Positions 44,794 through 54,836 of a DNA stretch of 64,000 nucleotides are shown one piece after another; the first letter of the stretch is position 1; every line of letters starts with the position of its first letter. The translations under genes and the position numbers were made by a program. The notes under the pieces are model-generated. The model saw only the letters and a list, made by a program, of their open reading frames with translations, did no database searches and was not told the origin of the DNA. Source of the stretch: Gloeocapsopsis sp. IPPAS B-1203 (lineage in GTDB: Bacteria > Cyanobacteriota > Cyanobacteriia > Cyanobacteriales > Chroococcidiopsidaceae); NCBI RefSeq assembly GCF_002749975.1, contig NZ_PEIG01000005.1, forward strand, positions 336,683 through 400,682, written 5' to 3'.

Positions 44794-46173
44794 ATGAATA
44801 TTCAGAGCAATCAAGCCGCCCTCGATGAGCTTCGTAAGAATTTTGAGGGGGAGATAGTTGTTCCTAATGACCCTACCTACGATGAGGCTCGGACGATCTT
44901 CAACGCAATGATTGATAAGCGTCCCAACGTGATTGCACAATGCGCCACTGTAGATGATGTTGTGCATGCAGTGCAGTTTGGACGTAACCTCGGTCTTGAA
45001 ATTGCAGTCCGCTGTGGCGGGCACGGTGTTGCTGGCAAAGCGCTCATAGACAACGGTCTGGTGATCGACCTACGACGGATGAATGGTGTATCTGTAGATC
45101 CAGATGCCCGCACGGTTGCGGTTGCTGGAGGTGCTACTATGAGCCATCTTGATCGTGCTACACAACCGTACGGTCTCGCTACTACTGGAGGTCGAGTATC
45201 GACTACTGGGATTGGTGGATACACCTTAGGAGGTGGTGACGGCTGGCTTGCTCGTAAAATGGGTCTTGCCTGCGATAATCTCCTATCTGTGGAGCTAGTA
45301 ACGGCTGAAGGTGGTGTGGTCTATGCCAGCGAGGAAAAGAACCCTGAGCTGTTTTGGGCACTGCATGGTGGGGGCGGTAACTTTGGGGTAGTCACCTCAT
45401 TTACCTTTCGCTTGCATGAACTGCCACTGGTGACAGCAGCACTGCTACTGTGGCGTTCCGAGGCAGGATCTGACGTTCTGCGTGCTTACCGTGAGTTTAT
45501 GACATCAGCACCGAATGAGGTTGGTGGTGGTGCGCTGTACGTGACTGGACCAACTGAGGATTTTGTACCCAAGCATCTCGTTGGCAGGCTAATGTTTGTG
45601 ATACTCATAGTTTACGCCGGAGTAGAAACTGAGGCACGCGAAATTACTGCGCCGCTGTTTGCTCTGGGACATGAGGGAGAATTCATTGGAGAGATGCCGT
45701 ATGCCGAACTGCAGTGCATGCTAGATGACCCACCAGGCTACCGGAACTACTGGTCAGCTGAGTATTTAGACGCTTTTCCAGATGACGCTGTTGATCGCTT
45801 CTGCGATCGAGCAAATGACATGATTGTGCCTTCTCCATCCCAGCAAGTCCTTATTCCGCAGGGTGGTATGATTGCACGTGGACTGTCTGACTATCCGATT
45901 CCGTGGCGGCAGGCTCCTTGGTGCGTTCATCCTTTTGGCCTCTGGGAAAACCCTGCTGATGACGAACGCGGTAGGCAATGGGTTCATGATATCCGCGCTG
46001 ATTTCAACCCGTGGGCGAGTGGCGCTGTGTACCTCAATTTCATTGGGGACGAGGGTAGAGACCGCGTCGTAGCGGGCTTTGGACTGGAGAACTATCAGAA
46101 ACTTGCCAAAGTAAAAGCTCAGTACGATCCTGACAATATCTTCCACTTGAATCACAATATTAAACCCATGTAG
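44794..46173 (+). CDS. FAD-binding oxidoreductase of the BBE/VAO family
   Basis: A 459-aa flavin oxidase. The FAD domain holds the covalent-attachment His in IAVRCGGHGVAGKALIDNGL; the usual Cys of bicovalent members is absent (TTGGRVSTTGIGGYTLGGGD), so attachment is probably through His only. The C-terminal berberine-bridge signature is AQYDPDNIFHLNHNIKPM. These enzymes oxidise sugars, alkaloids or antibiotics; the substrate is unknown. AAGGAGG lies 6 bp before the ATG at 44794, which decides that start. The base composition looks richer in GC than its neighbours and it has no HIP1, so transfer is likely. Confidence 0.9.
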   Translation: MNIQSNQAALDELRKNFEGEIVVPNDPTYDEARTIFNAMIDKRPNVIAQCATVDDVVHAVQFGRNLGLEIAVRCGGHGVAGKALIDNGLVIDLRRMNGVSVDPDARTVAVAGGATMSHLDRATQPYGLATTGGRVSTTGIGGYTLGGGDGWLARKMGLACDNLLSVELVTAEGGVVYASEEKNPELFWALHGGGGNFGVVTSFTFRLHELPLVTAALLLWRSEAGSDVLRAYREFMTSAPNEVGGGALYVTGPTEDFVPKHLVGRLMFVILIVYAGVETEAREITAPLFALGHEGEFIGEMPYAELQCMLDDPPGYRNYWSAEYLDAFPDDAVDRFCDRANDMIVPSPSQQVLIPQGGMIARGLSDYPIPWRQAPWCVHPFGLWENPADDERGRQWVHDIRADFNPWASGAVYLNFIGDEGRDRVVAGFGLENYQKLAKVKAQYDPDNIFHLNHNIKPM

Positions 46174-46396
46174 TTGAGTCAGCTGAGATAGGAGATGTCA
46201 GCCAGTTTTGAGCAAACTTTTTCTTACTCAACTTTGTCTCGCTTTTGTCGTGTAATAATGGTGCTGGCGATTTTGAATGTTTTGTTTAAGCTAAGGTCAA
46301 ACTTACCAAATTCAAATCTATTCAGCACCTAAGAACTAAAATAAAGCTTGGCGATCGCCTCTTTTTTAGTAAGTGGCATAACTTAAGTTACTTTCT

Positions 46397-47248
46397 TCAC
46401 CGCTTACTAGGAACAACATACCGCATTCCACCCTTACTGTTAACTGTATCTCCTTTATAGCGGGGAATGATATGAATACTGGTATGCATCATATTTTGCC
46501 CTGCTTCTCGATTAATATTGATGCCTACATTAAAACCGTCAGGAGTAAATTCTTTGCTAAGTATTTCTTGCACTTTATTTACCATTAGCCAGCAAGCTGC
46601 TTGTTCTTTAAATGGTAGCTGAAAGTAGTTACTGACATGGCGTTTGGGAATAACTAAAGCATGACCTTTGCTTGCAGGATAGCCGTCGAATATAGCATAA
46701 GCTGTTGCGGATTCAGTAAGCAAGCTAAGCTTTCTGGGTGGATTGCAAAATAAGCAATTGCTAGCTGTTTTTCTTTGATCGTTATAATGCGAGTATTCGT
46801 ATATTTCACAATAATCATCTAGATTAACTGATTGGAAGGGAAGTTTGACAATGCATTGATATGTTTGTTGCTTATGAACATAATGTTCTCGAAAGCCTTC
46901 CTTTTTTAGATCTCTTCTAACAGAATAATAAGCTTTTCCCCCTGGTTTTAATAAGTGGGAAACTTCCATAAGAATGTTTGCTTGTTCTTCAGGAAACAAA
47001 ACATTTAAGACATAAAAACAAAGGATTGTATCAAATTTGTTTTGAGGGTAATGTGGAAAATAATAAGGATCGTAGCCTGTAATATCAAAACTCTTTTGTC
47101 GCAATAGCTTAACATCATTACCAAAACCACAACCAAAATCTAAAATTTTACCTTTGAGTAAATTATTGTTTAATAAAAACTTAGCAGGAAATGATAGATG
47201 AGTTCTTTCTATGGCTGTAAGATGGCTAAATTTGTTTTGTTGCTTCAT
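46397..47248 (-). CDS. Methyltransferase-HIT domain fusion protein
   Basis: A 283-aa fusion. Residues 1-150: SAM-dependent methyltransferase (GKILDFGCGFGNDVKLLRQK motif I, later FDTILCFYVLNVLFPEEQAN, LLKPGGKAYYSVRRDL). Residues 160-283: HIT domain with zinc-type SNCLFCNPP, GYPASKGHALVIPKRHVSNY, and the active-site strand AGQNMMHTSIHIIPRYKGDT. The histidine triad reads H-T-S-I-H: the middle His, the usual nucleophile, is Ser. The HIT half may thus bind nucleotide without hydrolysing it. AT-rich, without HIP1, probably acquired. No partner gene evident. Confidence 0.85.
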   Translation of the reverse strand: MKQQNKFSHLTAIERTHLSFPAKFLLNNNLLKGKILDFGCGFGNDVKLLRQKSFDITGYDPYYFPHYPQNKFDTILCFYVLNVLFPEEQANILMEVSHLLKPGGKAYYSVRRDLKKEGFREHYVHKQQTYQCIVKLPFQSVNLDDYCEIYEYSHYNDQRKTASNCLFCNPPRKLSLLTESATAYAIFDGYPASKGHALVIPKRHVSNYFQLPFKEQAACWLMVNKVQEILSKEFTPDGFNVGININREAGQNMMHTSIHIIPRYKGDTVNSKGGMRYVVPSKR

Positions 47249-47423
47249 GAAATTAGAGACGGGCAGGCAGGATGCTTACCCCAGATTACATTTAGTATTT
47301 AATTTTGCTTATTAGTGAAGTATCAAATTAATAGTAATTTCCTGAAACGACTGAAACCAACCGCAAAATTACTGACTATAGACTACGCACAATCTCAGTA
47401 AAAATACCATCAAATTTCTATTC

Positions 47424-48452
47424 TTACACTGGTAATCCTTCAAGCTGACCTGCACCAGAAATCACCTGACCGATCGCATCTGCCTTTATATCATGTGAGT
47501 TAAACCAAGCGATCGCTCGATCGACTTGAGTGGGTGGTACTAGCACAACAAAGCCAATACCCATATTAAAAGTATTAAACATTGCTGTGGAATTTACTGA
47601 TCCTGCTGCGGCTAGCCATTGAAAGACTGGTGGAATGACCCAGCTATTGGAATCGATTTGGATTGATTGATTCTCACCTAAGCAACGCGGCAGATTTTCT
47701 GGTAAACCACCACCAGTAATATGTGCCATTCCGTGAATTTCTAATCCAGCTTTGAGTGCTTCGAGTACAGGTTTTACGTAAATTCGCGTAGGAGTTAAGA
47801 AAATTTCGCCTAAAGTTTTACCGTCAAGAGTGGCTGGGCGATCGCTCCAAGTATACCCGCACTCATCCACAATCTTGCGCACTAAACTAAAACCATTGCT
47901 GTGAACACCATCACTTGCTAAACCAATTGCCACATCTCTCACTTGCACTTGAGAACCGTTGAGCATTTGGCTTTTTTCTACAATTCCGACACAGAATCCT
48001 GCTAGATCGTACTCACCAGTTTGATAAAAACCTGGCATTTCTGCGGTTTCACCTCCTAGCAATGCACAACCTGCGATTTGACATCCACGACTAATTCCTG
48101 CAACTACTTGCACTAATTGTGCTTGATTTAACTTTCCTGTGGCTACGTAATCTAGAAAAAACAACGGTTCTGCACCCACAGTAAGAACATCATTAACGCA
48201 CATGGCAACTAAATCAATTCCGACTGTGTGGTGATGATTAAGTATAAAAGCCAACTTTAGCTTCGTACCTACACCGTCAGTACCAGAAACTAAGACTGGT
48301 TCTTTAAAACCTCCTGGCAAGGCAAAACAGCCACTAAAGCCACCAAAACCCCCTATCACTTCGGGACGATGGGTGCTTTGCACGAGATTGCGGATTTGGT
48401 TAACGAAGGCTCTACCAGCCTCTACATCCACACCTGCTGCACGATAATCCAT
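47424..48452 (-). CDS. purM: Phosphoribosylformylglycinamidine cyclo-ligase
   Basis: A 342-aa AIR synthetase, fifth step of de novo purine synthesis: ATP-dependent ring closure of FGAM. Signatures: [20 protein letters not shown] followed by [10 protein letters not shown], then [36 protein letters not shown] and [19 protein letters not shown]. Length normal, start [16 protein letters not shown] as in the family. Several HIP1 sites. It stands alone; the 446-bp upstream region carries purine-rich repeat text. Confidence 0.96.
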   Translation of the reverse strand: MDYRAAGVDVEAGRAFVNQIRNLVQSTHRPEVIGGFGGFSGCFALPGGFKEPVLVSGTDGVGTKLKLAFILNHHHTVGIDLVAMCVNDVLTVGAEPLFFLDYVATGKLNQAQLVQVVAGISRGCQIAGCALLGGETAEMPGFYQTGEYDLAGFCVGIVEKSQMLNGSQVQVRDVAIGLASDGVHSNGFSLVRKIVDECGYTWSDRPATLDGKTLGEIFLTPTRIYVKPVLEALKAGLEIHGMAHITGGGLPENLPRCLGENQSIQIDSNSWVIPPVFQWLAAAGSVNSTAMFNTFNMGIGFVVLVPPTQVDRAIAWFNSHDIKADAIGQVISGAGQLEGLPV

Positions 48453-48899
48453 GCCAAGATACCTACAATTTTGCGATCGCTGTCGGATGTATTTTACTCT
48501 TCACAGGGGTGAGGAGTGAGGGATGAGGGGCGAGAAAATTTTTAAGCAATCAAATTATGAAAAATTATCATTTTATGGGGTATTTACCCATTACTATTAC
48601 GGCTTCTTATATGTTAATAAGTCAAAATTGTTACAAAATGTAAACTTTTGTAACGTTTCCAAGTTAAATGCCAAGTTGGGGAACGTAGTGATAGACAGGG
48701 TTTGTGTTGTAAAACACGTTTCTTAATTTGACTTAAAAATTGAGTTTTGTGTTGGATCACTGATCCCCAATCCAAAGAGTTCATGGTAGTCTGTTGCAGT
48801 TGTGAAACAGAAGTGAAAACGTAACGAGTTTGAGTTATTGGAGTTTTTATCTCCTTGTGACCAATCTCAGATCAAAAGTGCAATTTTTATAGCGAGCGC
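48453..48899. repeat. Intergenic region with purine-rich repeat and small palindromes
   Basis: AGGGGTGAGGAGTGAGGGAT then GAGGGGCGAGA (48505-48535) belongs to the repeat family at 6548 and 18411. Further on, GGATCA-CT-GATCC (about 48753-48766) is a small palindrome. No gene recognised; promoters for purM and rlpA lie here. Confidence 0.45.
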
Positions 48900-49928
48900 A
48901 TGAATAAAAAACTTTTGTGGACTACTGCCGCCTTACTAGCTACTGCTATAGGCATTCCTCCCAGCTACGCGGAATCAACATCAACCATTGAACCGTCAGC
49001 GGTGAACGAATCGGCAACTCCCATATCAACACCAAGGGCTACTAATGCCGTAAAAGTGGGTGAGTATCAGTCCCCAACAAGACAATCAAACTCGGTAGTT
49101 GCTCGGATTCAGCCGCATCAACTAGCAGAACGTCAAGCAGCAACAATCTACGTTAAAAATATTCCCGTTTTAACTTTTCTTGATAGCGATGTGGTAAGTA
49201 GCGCCAACGCTAACCCACGGATAAAAATTGCAACAAATGCAAACCAAGCAGATTTGAGTAAAGCTGACACACCAGAAGCTGACAGTGCTGTGCGGCGGGC
49301 AACCAAAGTTGCAGCAAAAATTAATCAACTACATTTGAACGGCGTAGACGCTAGCAAGATTACAGCCAAATGGAAAGCAAATGCAGCACCAGATCAAGGC
49401 GATCGCTATGCCATAAATCTCAATAACGAAGAACTCGTTGAGATTAATTCTCTAACTCGACTTCCCGATCAAACACACGATTTGAGTGAAGATGCCTTAC
49501 AAGCAACAAATCGCTTGCGGAGATTACTCGGTAACGCACCTCCACTGCAAGAAGTTGCCGATAAACCTGTACCAAAGCCAGTCGCTGTTGCACCACAAAC
49601 AAGCGTGTCAAAGCAAACTAAGCAGAATGCAGGAGCAATCCTCAGTGGCATAGCTTCTTGGTATGGTCCTGGCTTTCATGGCAATCGCAGTGCCAGTGGT
49701 GAAAGGTTCAATCAAAATGCCATGACAGCTGCCCATCGTAGTTTGCCTTTTGGTACAAAAGTGCGAGTCACGAATAAAAGAAATGGTCGGTCTGTGATTG
49801 TCCGCATTAACGATCGCGGTCCGTTCACTGGAGGGAGAATTATTGATCTTTCTGCTGCTGCAGCGCGTGTTTTAGGAGTACTCAACTCAGGTACTGCACC
49901 TGTGCAGGTAGAGGTACTCGGTAAGTAA
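48900..49928 (+). CDS. rlpA: RlpA-like septal/periplasmic lytic transglycosylase
   Basis: A 342-aa exported protein with a signal peptide ([20 protein letters not shown]), a long linker region (about 30-245) and a C-terminal double-psi beta-barrel ([60 protein letters not shown]). RlpA in other bacteria cleaves peptidoglycan strands lacking stem peptides; the catalytic Glu and Asp fit SGERFN and INDRGPF. No SPOR domain is present, as usual in cyanobacteria. It sits upstream of panC/cmk. Confidence 0.92.
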   Translation: MNKKLLWTTAALLATAIGIPPSYAESTSTIEPSAVNESATPISTPRATNAVKVGEYQSPTRQSNSVVARIQPHQLAERQAATIYVKNIPVLTFLDSDVVSSANANPRIKIATNANQADLSKADTPEADSAVRRATKVAAKINQLHLNGVDASKITAKWKANAAPDQGDRYAINLNNEELVEINSLTRLPDQTHDLSEDALQATNRLRRLLGNAPPLQEVADKPVPKPVAVAPQTSVSKQTKQNAGAILSGIASWYGPGFHGNRSASGERFNQNAMTAAHRSLPFGTKVRVTNKRNGRSVIVRINDRGPFTGGRIIDLSAAAARVLGVLNSGTAPVQVEVLGK

Positions 49929-50079
49929 TTAAGAAGTCAGAGGTTAGGGGTTCAAGAAAGTTGACGAGAATAACAATTCATGAACCCAATCTTTGACCTC
50001 CAACTTGCAATCTCTGCTCTCACCCTGGGAATTAGCGATAAACTAACGAGTGGGTAAGAGAAACAAACGGGAGTTTTTG

Positions 50080-51654
50080 GTGCGCCTGTTTACAACAACT
50101 GCGGCATTACGTTGTTACCTAGATTGCCGCTTGGCAAATAACCATCTGACGCCAGAGGAACTCAAGGGTAGATGTTCTTCATCCCAATCAGTTGGTTTGG
50201 TTCCTACAATGGGAGCCTTGCACGCAGGTCATTTGAGTCTAATTGAGCGAGCAAGACAAGAAAATGAGACAGTCGTTGTCAGCATTTTTGTTAACCCACT
50301 GCAATTTGGACCAAATGAAGATTATCAAAGTTACCCTCGCACACTTGAGCGCGATCGCCAGTTGTGTGCGGAAGTAGGAGTAGATGTCTTATTTGTTCCT
50401 ACTCCAGAAGAAATGGGAATAGAGAAGCCCTCAATCACTCAAGTGATACCCCCAATAGAAATGACCTCAGTTTTGTGTGGGCGATCGCGTCTTGGTCATT
50501 TTCAAGGTGTCGCCACAATTGTCATTAAACTACTGAATGTTGTACAACCCGATCGCGCCTACTTTGGGCAAAAAGACGGTCAGCAACTCGCTATTGTGCG
50601 CCGAGTAGTTAACGATTTAAATATTCCAGTTGAAATTATTGGTTGTCCGATTGTCCGCGAAGCGTCTGGGCTAGCGATGAGTTCTCGCAATCAATATTTA
50701 ACACCTACTCAAAGGCAAGAAGCTGAGGTTTTGTATTGTAGTTTACAACAAGCAAAGCAAGCTTTTGATAAAGGTGAGTACTTTAGCGAACTATTAATTG
50801 AAACTGTAAAAAAAGAAGTTGCAACCGCGAGTGCTGTTACCCTGGAATATGTTGAATTAGTGCATCCGCTGACATTGATGCCGTTGGAGAAAGTAGAGGA
50901 ATCAGGAATGCTAGCGATCGCAGCGCAAGTTGGTGCAGCGCGGTTAATTGATAATGTGATTTTGCAAAATCGTCAGCCCATCATTGCGATTGATGGTCCA
51001 GCAGGTGCAGGTAAATCTACAGTGGCACGTCAAGTTGCCGCTAACTTGGGGCTATTGTATCTCGATAGCGGTGCAATGTATCGTGCCTTGACTTGGTTGG
51101 TGCTACAGTTAGGAATCTCTTTTGAAGATCGCTGTGCGATCGCTGAGTTAGCAAGTTGCAGTCAAATTCAGCTTATGCCCGAAGTTGATCCCGAATCACC
51201 ACAGCGTGTTTGGATTAACGAACAAGAAGTGACTCAAGCAATTCGCACGATCGAGGTGACATCTCAAGTATCGGCGATCGCTGCACAGCCTGCAGTGCGT
51301 AAAGCATTAGTACAAAAACAACAAGCCTTTGGTAAACAAGGAGGTTTGGTTGCTGAAGGACGTGATATTGGGACTCAAGTTTTTCCTGATGCAGATCTTA
51401 AAATATTCTTAACTGCTTCGGTACAAGAGCGAGCCAAACGGCGCCAACAAGACTTTGAACAAGGTCAACAGAACATCAGCTTGACACAACTTGAAAAAGA
51501 TATTGCCGAACGCGATAGAAAAGACAGTACGCGTGAAGTTTCTCCTCTGCAAAAAGCCGCAGATGCAATAGAGATCCAAACTGATGGTAAAAAGGTTGCA
51601 GAGGTGATCGCCGAAATTATTAGTCACTACCATCAACGATTATCGCGACAGTAA
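50080..51654 (+). CDS. panC/cmk: Bifunctional pantoate-beta-alanine ligase / cytidylate kinase
   Basis: About 524 aa, a fusion typical of cyanobacteria. N-terminal PanC (1-275): VPTMGALHAGHLSLIERARQ, VVSIFVNPLQFGPNEDYQSY, SRNQYLTP; it joins pantoate and beta-alanine to make pantothenate. C-terminal Cmk (290-524): IAIDGPAGAGKSTVARQVAA (P-loop), YLDSGAMYRALTWLVLQLG, GRDIGTQVFPDADLKIFL; it phosphorylates CMP/dCMP. I chose the GTG at 50080, which has GGGAG 6 bp upstream; the frame opens at a GTG at 50050 without a ribosome site. Monocistronic. Confidence 0.95.
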   Translation: MRLFTTTAALRCYLDCRLANNHLTPEELKGRCSSSQSVGLVPTMGALHAGHLSLIERARQENETVVVSIFVNPLQFGPNEDYQSYPRTLERDRQLCAEVGVDVLFVPTPEEMGIEKPSITQVIPPIEMTSVLCGRSRLGHFQGVATIVIKLLNVVQPDRAYFGQKDGQQLAIVRRVVNDLNIPVEIIGCPIVREASGLAMSSRNQYLTPTQRQEAEVLYCSLQQAKQAFDKGEYFSELLIETVKKEVATASAVTLEYVELVHPLTLMPLEKVEESGMLAIAAQVGAARLIDNVILQNRQPIIAIDGPAGAGKSTVARQVAANLGLLYLDSGAMYRALTWLVLQLGISFEDRCAIAELASCSQIQLMPEVDPESPQRVWINEQEVTQAIRTIEVTSQVSAIAAQPAVRKALVQKQQAFGKQGGLVAEGRDIGTQVFPDADLKIFLTASVQERAKRRQQDFEQGQQNISLTQLEKDIAERDRKDSTREVSPLQKAADAIEIQTDGKKVAEVIAEIISHYHQRLSRQ

Positions 51655-51938
51655 AACGAATTAGTTCTTCAACATTGTTTACTTAATTTAGTGAAGCTGC
51701 AAGCGATCGCTTTACTTTAATCTGTCATAGGTTAATTAACCTCTATTACCAAGTCACCCCTGAGAAATACTGCATATGAGTGGAATTTGGCACGATTTAA
51801 TCTTTTTTTAACTTAATCAAACATTAATTTTTATGTCACGTCATTTTTCAATATCAATCTAATGAATGCTACGGATAGGTGCCCAAACTTCTACAATAGA
51901 TACTTTGTTGGCAAGCACTTATGTGAGGATTTCACACA

Positions 51939-52553
51939 ATGGCATTTGAACTTTCATCCTTACCATACAATTACGACGCGTTAGAGCCATATATTGACGC
52001 TCAAACGATGCAGTTGCACCATGATATGCACCATCAAACTTATGTCAATAACCTCAACGCTGCAATAGAAAAACACGCAGAACTTCAAAGTAAAAGCTTA
52101 GAAGATCTCGTTCGCGAACTCAACAGCATTCCAGATGACGTGCGCAGTGCAGTACGCAATAGTGGTGGCGGTCATGTAAACCACACAATGTTCTGGGAAA
52201 TCATGGGACCAAATGCTGGTGGCGAGCCTACTGGTGCAGTTGGAGAAGCTATTAAAGACACCTTTGGTGATTTTGAAACTTTCAAACAACGGTTCAATGA
52301 TGCTGGAACCAAGCAATTTGGCAGCGGTTGGGTATGGCTCGTTCGTAGCCCTGACGGTAAGTTAGAAGTGATGAGTACTCCTAATCAAGACAGCCCGATT
52401 ACTCAAGGTTACTTCCCCATTATGGGAAATGATGTTTGGGAACACGCTTACTATCTCAAATACCAAAACCGCCGTGCTGAATATCTCAAGCAGTGGTGGA
52501 ACGTCGTTAACTGGGATGAAATCAATAAGCGATTTGAGATGTCAACTCGCTAG
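51939..52553 (+). CDS. sodA: Superoxide dismutase, manganese type, soluble
   Basis: A 204-aa SOD converting superoxide to O2 and H2O2. Metal ligands are in [28 protein letters not shown] and [17 protein letters not shown]. Gly in SGGGHVNHT and Gln in [11 protein letters not shown] are the marks of the Mn rather than the Fe type. It lacks the N-terminal membrane anchor of SodA from Anabaena-like cyanobacteria, so it should be cytoplasmic. A terminator follows 27 bp after the stop. Mn preference is inferred from residues only. Confidence 0.93.
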   Translation: MAFELSSLPYNYDALEPYIDAQTMQLHHDMHHQTYVNNLNAAIEKHAELQSKSLEDLVRELNSIPDDVRSAVRNSGGGHVNHTMFWEIMGPNAGGEPTGAVGEAIKDTFGDFETFKQRFNDAGTKQFGSGWVWLVRSPDGKLEVMSTPNQDSPITQGYFPIMGNDVWEHAYYLKYQNRRAEYLKQWWNVVNWDEINKRFEMSTR

Positions 52554-52579
52554 TTAACTGATGTAATTAGCTTTACTGA

Positions 52580-52618
52580 AAACAGTCACGATTGAGTCGT
52601 GGCTGTTTATTATTTACA
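52580..52618 (+). terminator. Terminator of the superoxide dismutase gene
   Basis: AAACAGTCACGA (52580-52591) pairs with TCGTGGCTGTTT (52597-52608), a 12-bp stem with one wobble and a 5-nt loop, followed by ATTATTT. It sits right after the gene and fits a rho-independent terminator. Confidence 0.8.
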
Positions 52619-52788
52619 TTAGTTCGATGCCCAAATTGATAAATTGACTAAGCTAAAATTCAGAGCAAGGCTGCTGGCTGTTTTTAGTTATGAGCGCTTA
52701 GTTAGAGATCGCGCGTTGTGCTTTGCATTTTATTCCATCTGAAATGAACGAAACTGCCTTCGACCGATTTTGGGAATTATTGGGATAG

Positions 52789-53781
52789 GTGCTTGCTCTT
52801 AACTCGGAAGCATTTGAGCAAATCAACACTCTACCTTATGGCTCAACAGTAGCATTAGTTGTTGTTCTAGCTGCTAGTTTATCTCAAGTCGTTGCTCAAA
52901 GCGTTATTCTATTTGTCAATCGCGTTACACCAGTTCGCTTTGTTTTCACCCTGCTGATTGGAATAGTATTGTTTGCATTCGGCTACTTGTTTCTGGTTCT
53001 AAGTACCTGGCTCATCAGTTTTGCTCCTTTTAGTGTCGTAGCACGCACTTTAGGATTTAGCTACGCACCGCTTATTTTTAGCGTTTTCGGGGCAATGCCG
53101 TACCTGGGAGAACCGATCTTATCAGTGTTATCGCTGTGGCAATTGTTAGCAATGGTTGTCGGCTTTGCTGCGGCTAGCGATACTAATGTTTGGCAGGCAT
53201 TTGGAACTGTAGCATTGGGATGGTTTACGCTTTGGCTGATGCAACGCACGATTGGACAGCCTATTGCCCAGTTTGGTTATTGGGTTGCTTGCCAGGTAGC
53301 AGGTGTAGAGCTAGTCACTAAGCGCGAACGGCTGCCAGCAATTTTGCAAAAAAGACTACGTTCTTTTGCCACTAATTTAACAGCAGTTAACACAACGATA
53401 AATGCCGTCACATTCTCCTCCATGCAAGAGGAAATTACCTCTGTAAGGGCGCGATCGCAATACCCCACCTCAAATAATTCTCCAAGCAATGCAGCACTTG
53501 CTGCTCAGACTGATGCAATAGATCGACGCCGTTTTCAGTTTAGTAAAATCCTTAGACAATTACCCAACATACTTGTTCTAACTGGCGCAACTTTTGCTGC
53601 GGTCGTCCTACTTTCACCGATTCGCTACTGGTGGTTCGCTTGGTATGGAAATTTGGGCGGTATCTTCAAACTAGCGTTTGATTTAGTGTGGATCGGCGTT
53701 ATTGCCTTTGTCGCTAGCGATCGCCTTTGGATCAAGCATTTATCAGCTAGAAATTATGGCGGCTCGCTATCGTATCGGTGA
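52789..53781 (+). CDS. Yip1-like multi-pass membrane protein (upstream in-frame stop)
   Basis: A 330-aa protein. The first 160 residues have about five helices with GFSYAPLIFSVFGAMPYLGE, matching the Yip1-type gene at 6.6 kb (GFAYAPQVFNFL). A soluble part and two more helices near residues 255-320 (ILVLTGATFAAVVLLSPI, FDLVWIGVIAFVASD) follow. The open frame starts at a GTG directly after an in-frame TAG, and upstream in the same frame ATG (52744) opens MNETAFDRFWELLG. The original protein may have begun there, interrupted now by an amber codon. It overlaps the next gene by 26 bp. Confidence 0.7.
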   Translation: MLALNSEAFEQINTLPYGSTVALVVVLAASLSQVVAQSVILFVNRVTPVRFVFTLLIGIVLFAFGYLFLVLSTWLISFAPFSVVARTLGFSYAPLIFSVFGAMPYLGEPILSVLSLWQLLAMVVGFAAASDTNVWQAFGTVALGWFTLWLMQRTIGQPIAQFGYWVACQVAGVELVTKRERLPAILQKRLRSFATNLTAVNTTINAVTFSSMQEEITSVRARSQYPTSNNSPSNAALAAQTDAIDRRRFQFSKILRQLPNILVLTGATFAAVVLLSPIRYWWFAWYGNLGGIFKLAFDLVWIGVIAFVASDRLWIKHLSARNYGGSLSYR

Positions 53782-54229
53782 CGGGACAGGAGGTACTTTT
53801 GTAGGACCAGCCAATAACTGCACCCAAGATGCTAATCAAGCTTTATATGCTGCACTGAGGCAAATAGCTCAAGCAATTCGTTCTCATCCGAACGTTGAGG
53901 AATGGAAAAAACAAAATCCAGAACAGTTGCACAGATTAGAGCAGCTAGAACAGTTGAGTCTTGATTTGAAACGTTTGCTCTTACCTTGGGGAACAGCACG
54001 AGCAGACTGGAAAAATCAAGCTGAGGTATTAGGTAGCACACTAGAAGATAACCCAGTGCAAAACTTAGTACGTAGTTTACTCAGTTGGCGCACTATTTTA
54101 CCTCGTTTGACTAGCAATGAGGTGACTCAAGCTTTTCTTAGACAGGGTGGTTCAGCGTGGGTGTTGCGAACTAATCAGCTTGGTGGAGTAGATCCTGATA
54201 TCGAGCCTATTGCTCCGATAACGCTGTAG
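53756..54229 (+). CDS. Conserved hypothetical protein, coupled to the Yip1-like gene
   Basis: A 157-aa soluble protein, MAARYRIGDGTGGTFVGPAN then NCTQDANQALYAALRQIAQA, with helical text (HRLEQLEQLSLDLKRLLLPW) and a C-terminal LSWRTILPRLTSNEVTQAFL. I chose the ATG at 53756, inside the end of the preceding gene (26-bp overlap), because the text before it is only the shadow of that gene. No recognised domain. Coupling suggests it works with the membrane protein. Confidence 0.75.
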   Translation: MAARYRIGDGTGGTFVGPANNCTQDANQALYAALRQIAQAIRSHPNVEEWKKQNPEQLHRLEQLEQLSLDLKRLLLPWGTARADWKNQAEVLGSTLEDNPVQNLVRSLLSWRTILPRLTSNEVTQAFLRQGGSAWVLRTNQLGGVDPDIEPIAPITL

Positions 54230-54263
54230 TTAAATCTCTAATGCAACACATAGGCGATCTTGA

Positions 54264-54836
54264 TTATTCATCCAGCCAGCTAAACAGTCCCAGTGCAATC
54301 ACACTGCCAACAAAGTGAGCGCCAATCAGATTGACGTTTGCTAACACCACAAAAATATCCAAAGGACGAATAGAATTTGTCGAGGTATAAGCTGCCACTC
54401 CTTGAGGTAGTGCTAGAGCTTTCGCTGCTACGGCAGTGATCGTCACTTCAGATGCTAAAAAAGCTAACAGTAGACCAATCAAACTAACAATTAATCCAGT
54501 GTTTAATAATTGAAGTACTTCCTCTTTTTTTGGATGTAATTGCCGATTAGGTGACTGTAAAGTTCTGTCTAAACGCCGATAACGAAAAGACAAATAGAGC
54601 CTAAAGCACAGCACTAAAATGCCAGTAATCCCTAAAAAGACGCCAAACGCCATGACTGGATTTGTCGTTGCTTGAACAGTAGTATTACGGCTAAATATAG
54701 CCAATAATAAAGCCAAGCTAGAAACAGTACCTAGCCCTAACTGGACCCAGAAGCTAACGCGCCTAACTACGCGAAAAGTAGCTGCAAATCGTTGTTTAGT
54801 CGGTGCAGGTAAGTAGAAATTCAAGTTATTCGACAT
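54264..54836 (-). CDS. DUF3611 family membrane protein
   Basis: A 190-aa protein with four hydrophobic helices (VQLGLGTVSSLALLLAIF, PVMAFGVFLGITGILVLCFR, LLNTGLIVSLIGLLLAFLAS, VNLIGAHFVGSVIALGLFSW). The start FAATFRVVRRVSFWVQLGLG is the DUF3611 signature, shared by cyanobacteria and plastids. Function unknown. It converges on the preceding pair with a 34-bp gap. Confidence 0.85.
   Translation of the reverse strand: MSNNLNFYLPAPTKQRFAATFRVVRRVSFWVQLGLGTVSSLALLLAIFSRNTTVQATTNPVMAFGVFLGITGILVLCFRLYLSFRYRRLDRTLQSPNRQLHPKKEEVLQLLNTGLIVSLIGLLLAFLASEVTITAVAAKALALPQGVAAYTSTNSIRPLDIFVVLANVNLIGAHFVGSVIALGLFSWLDE

Noticed and set aside
45872..46155. Open frames opposite and across the flavin oxidoreductase gene
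   Set aside because: Shadows of a gene with a strong ribosome site and full family signatures.
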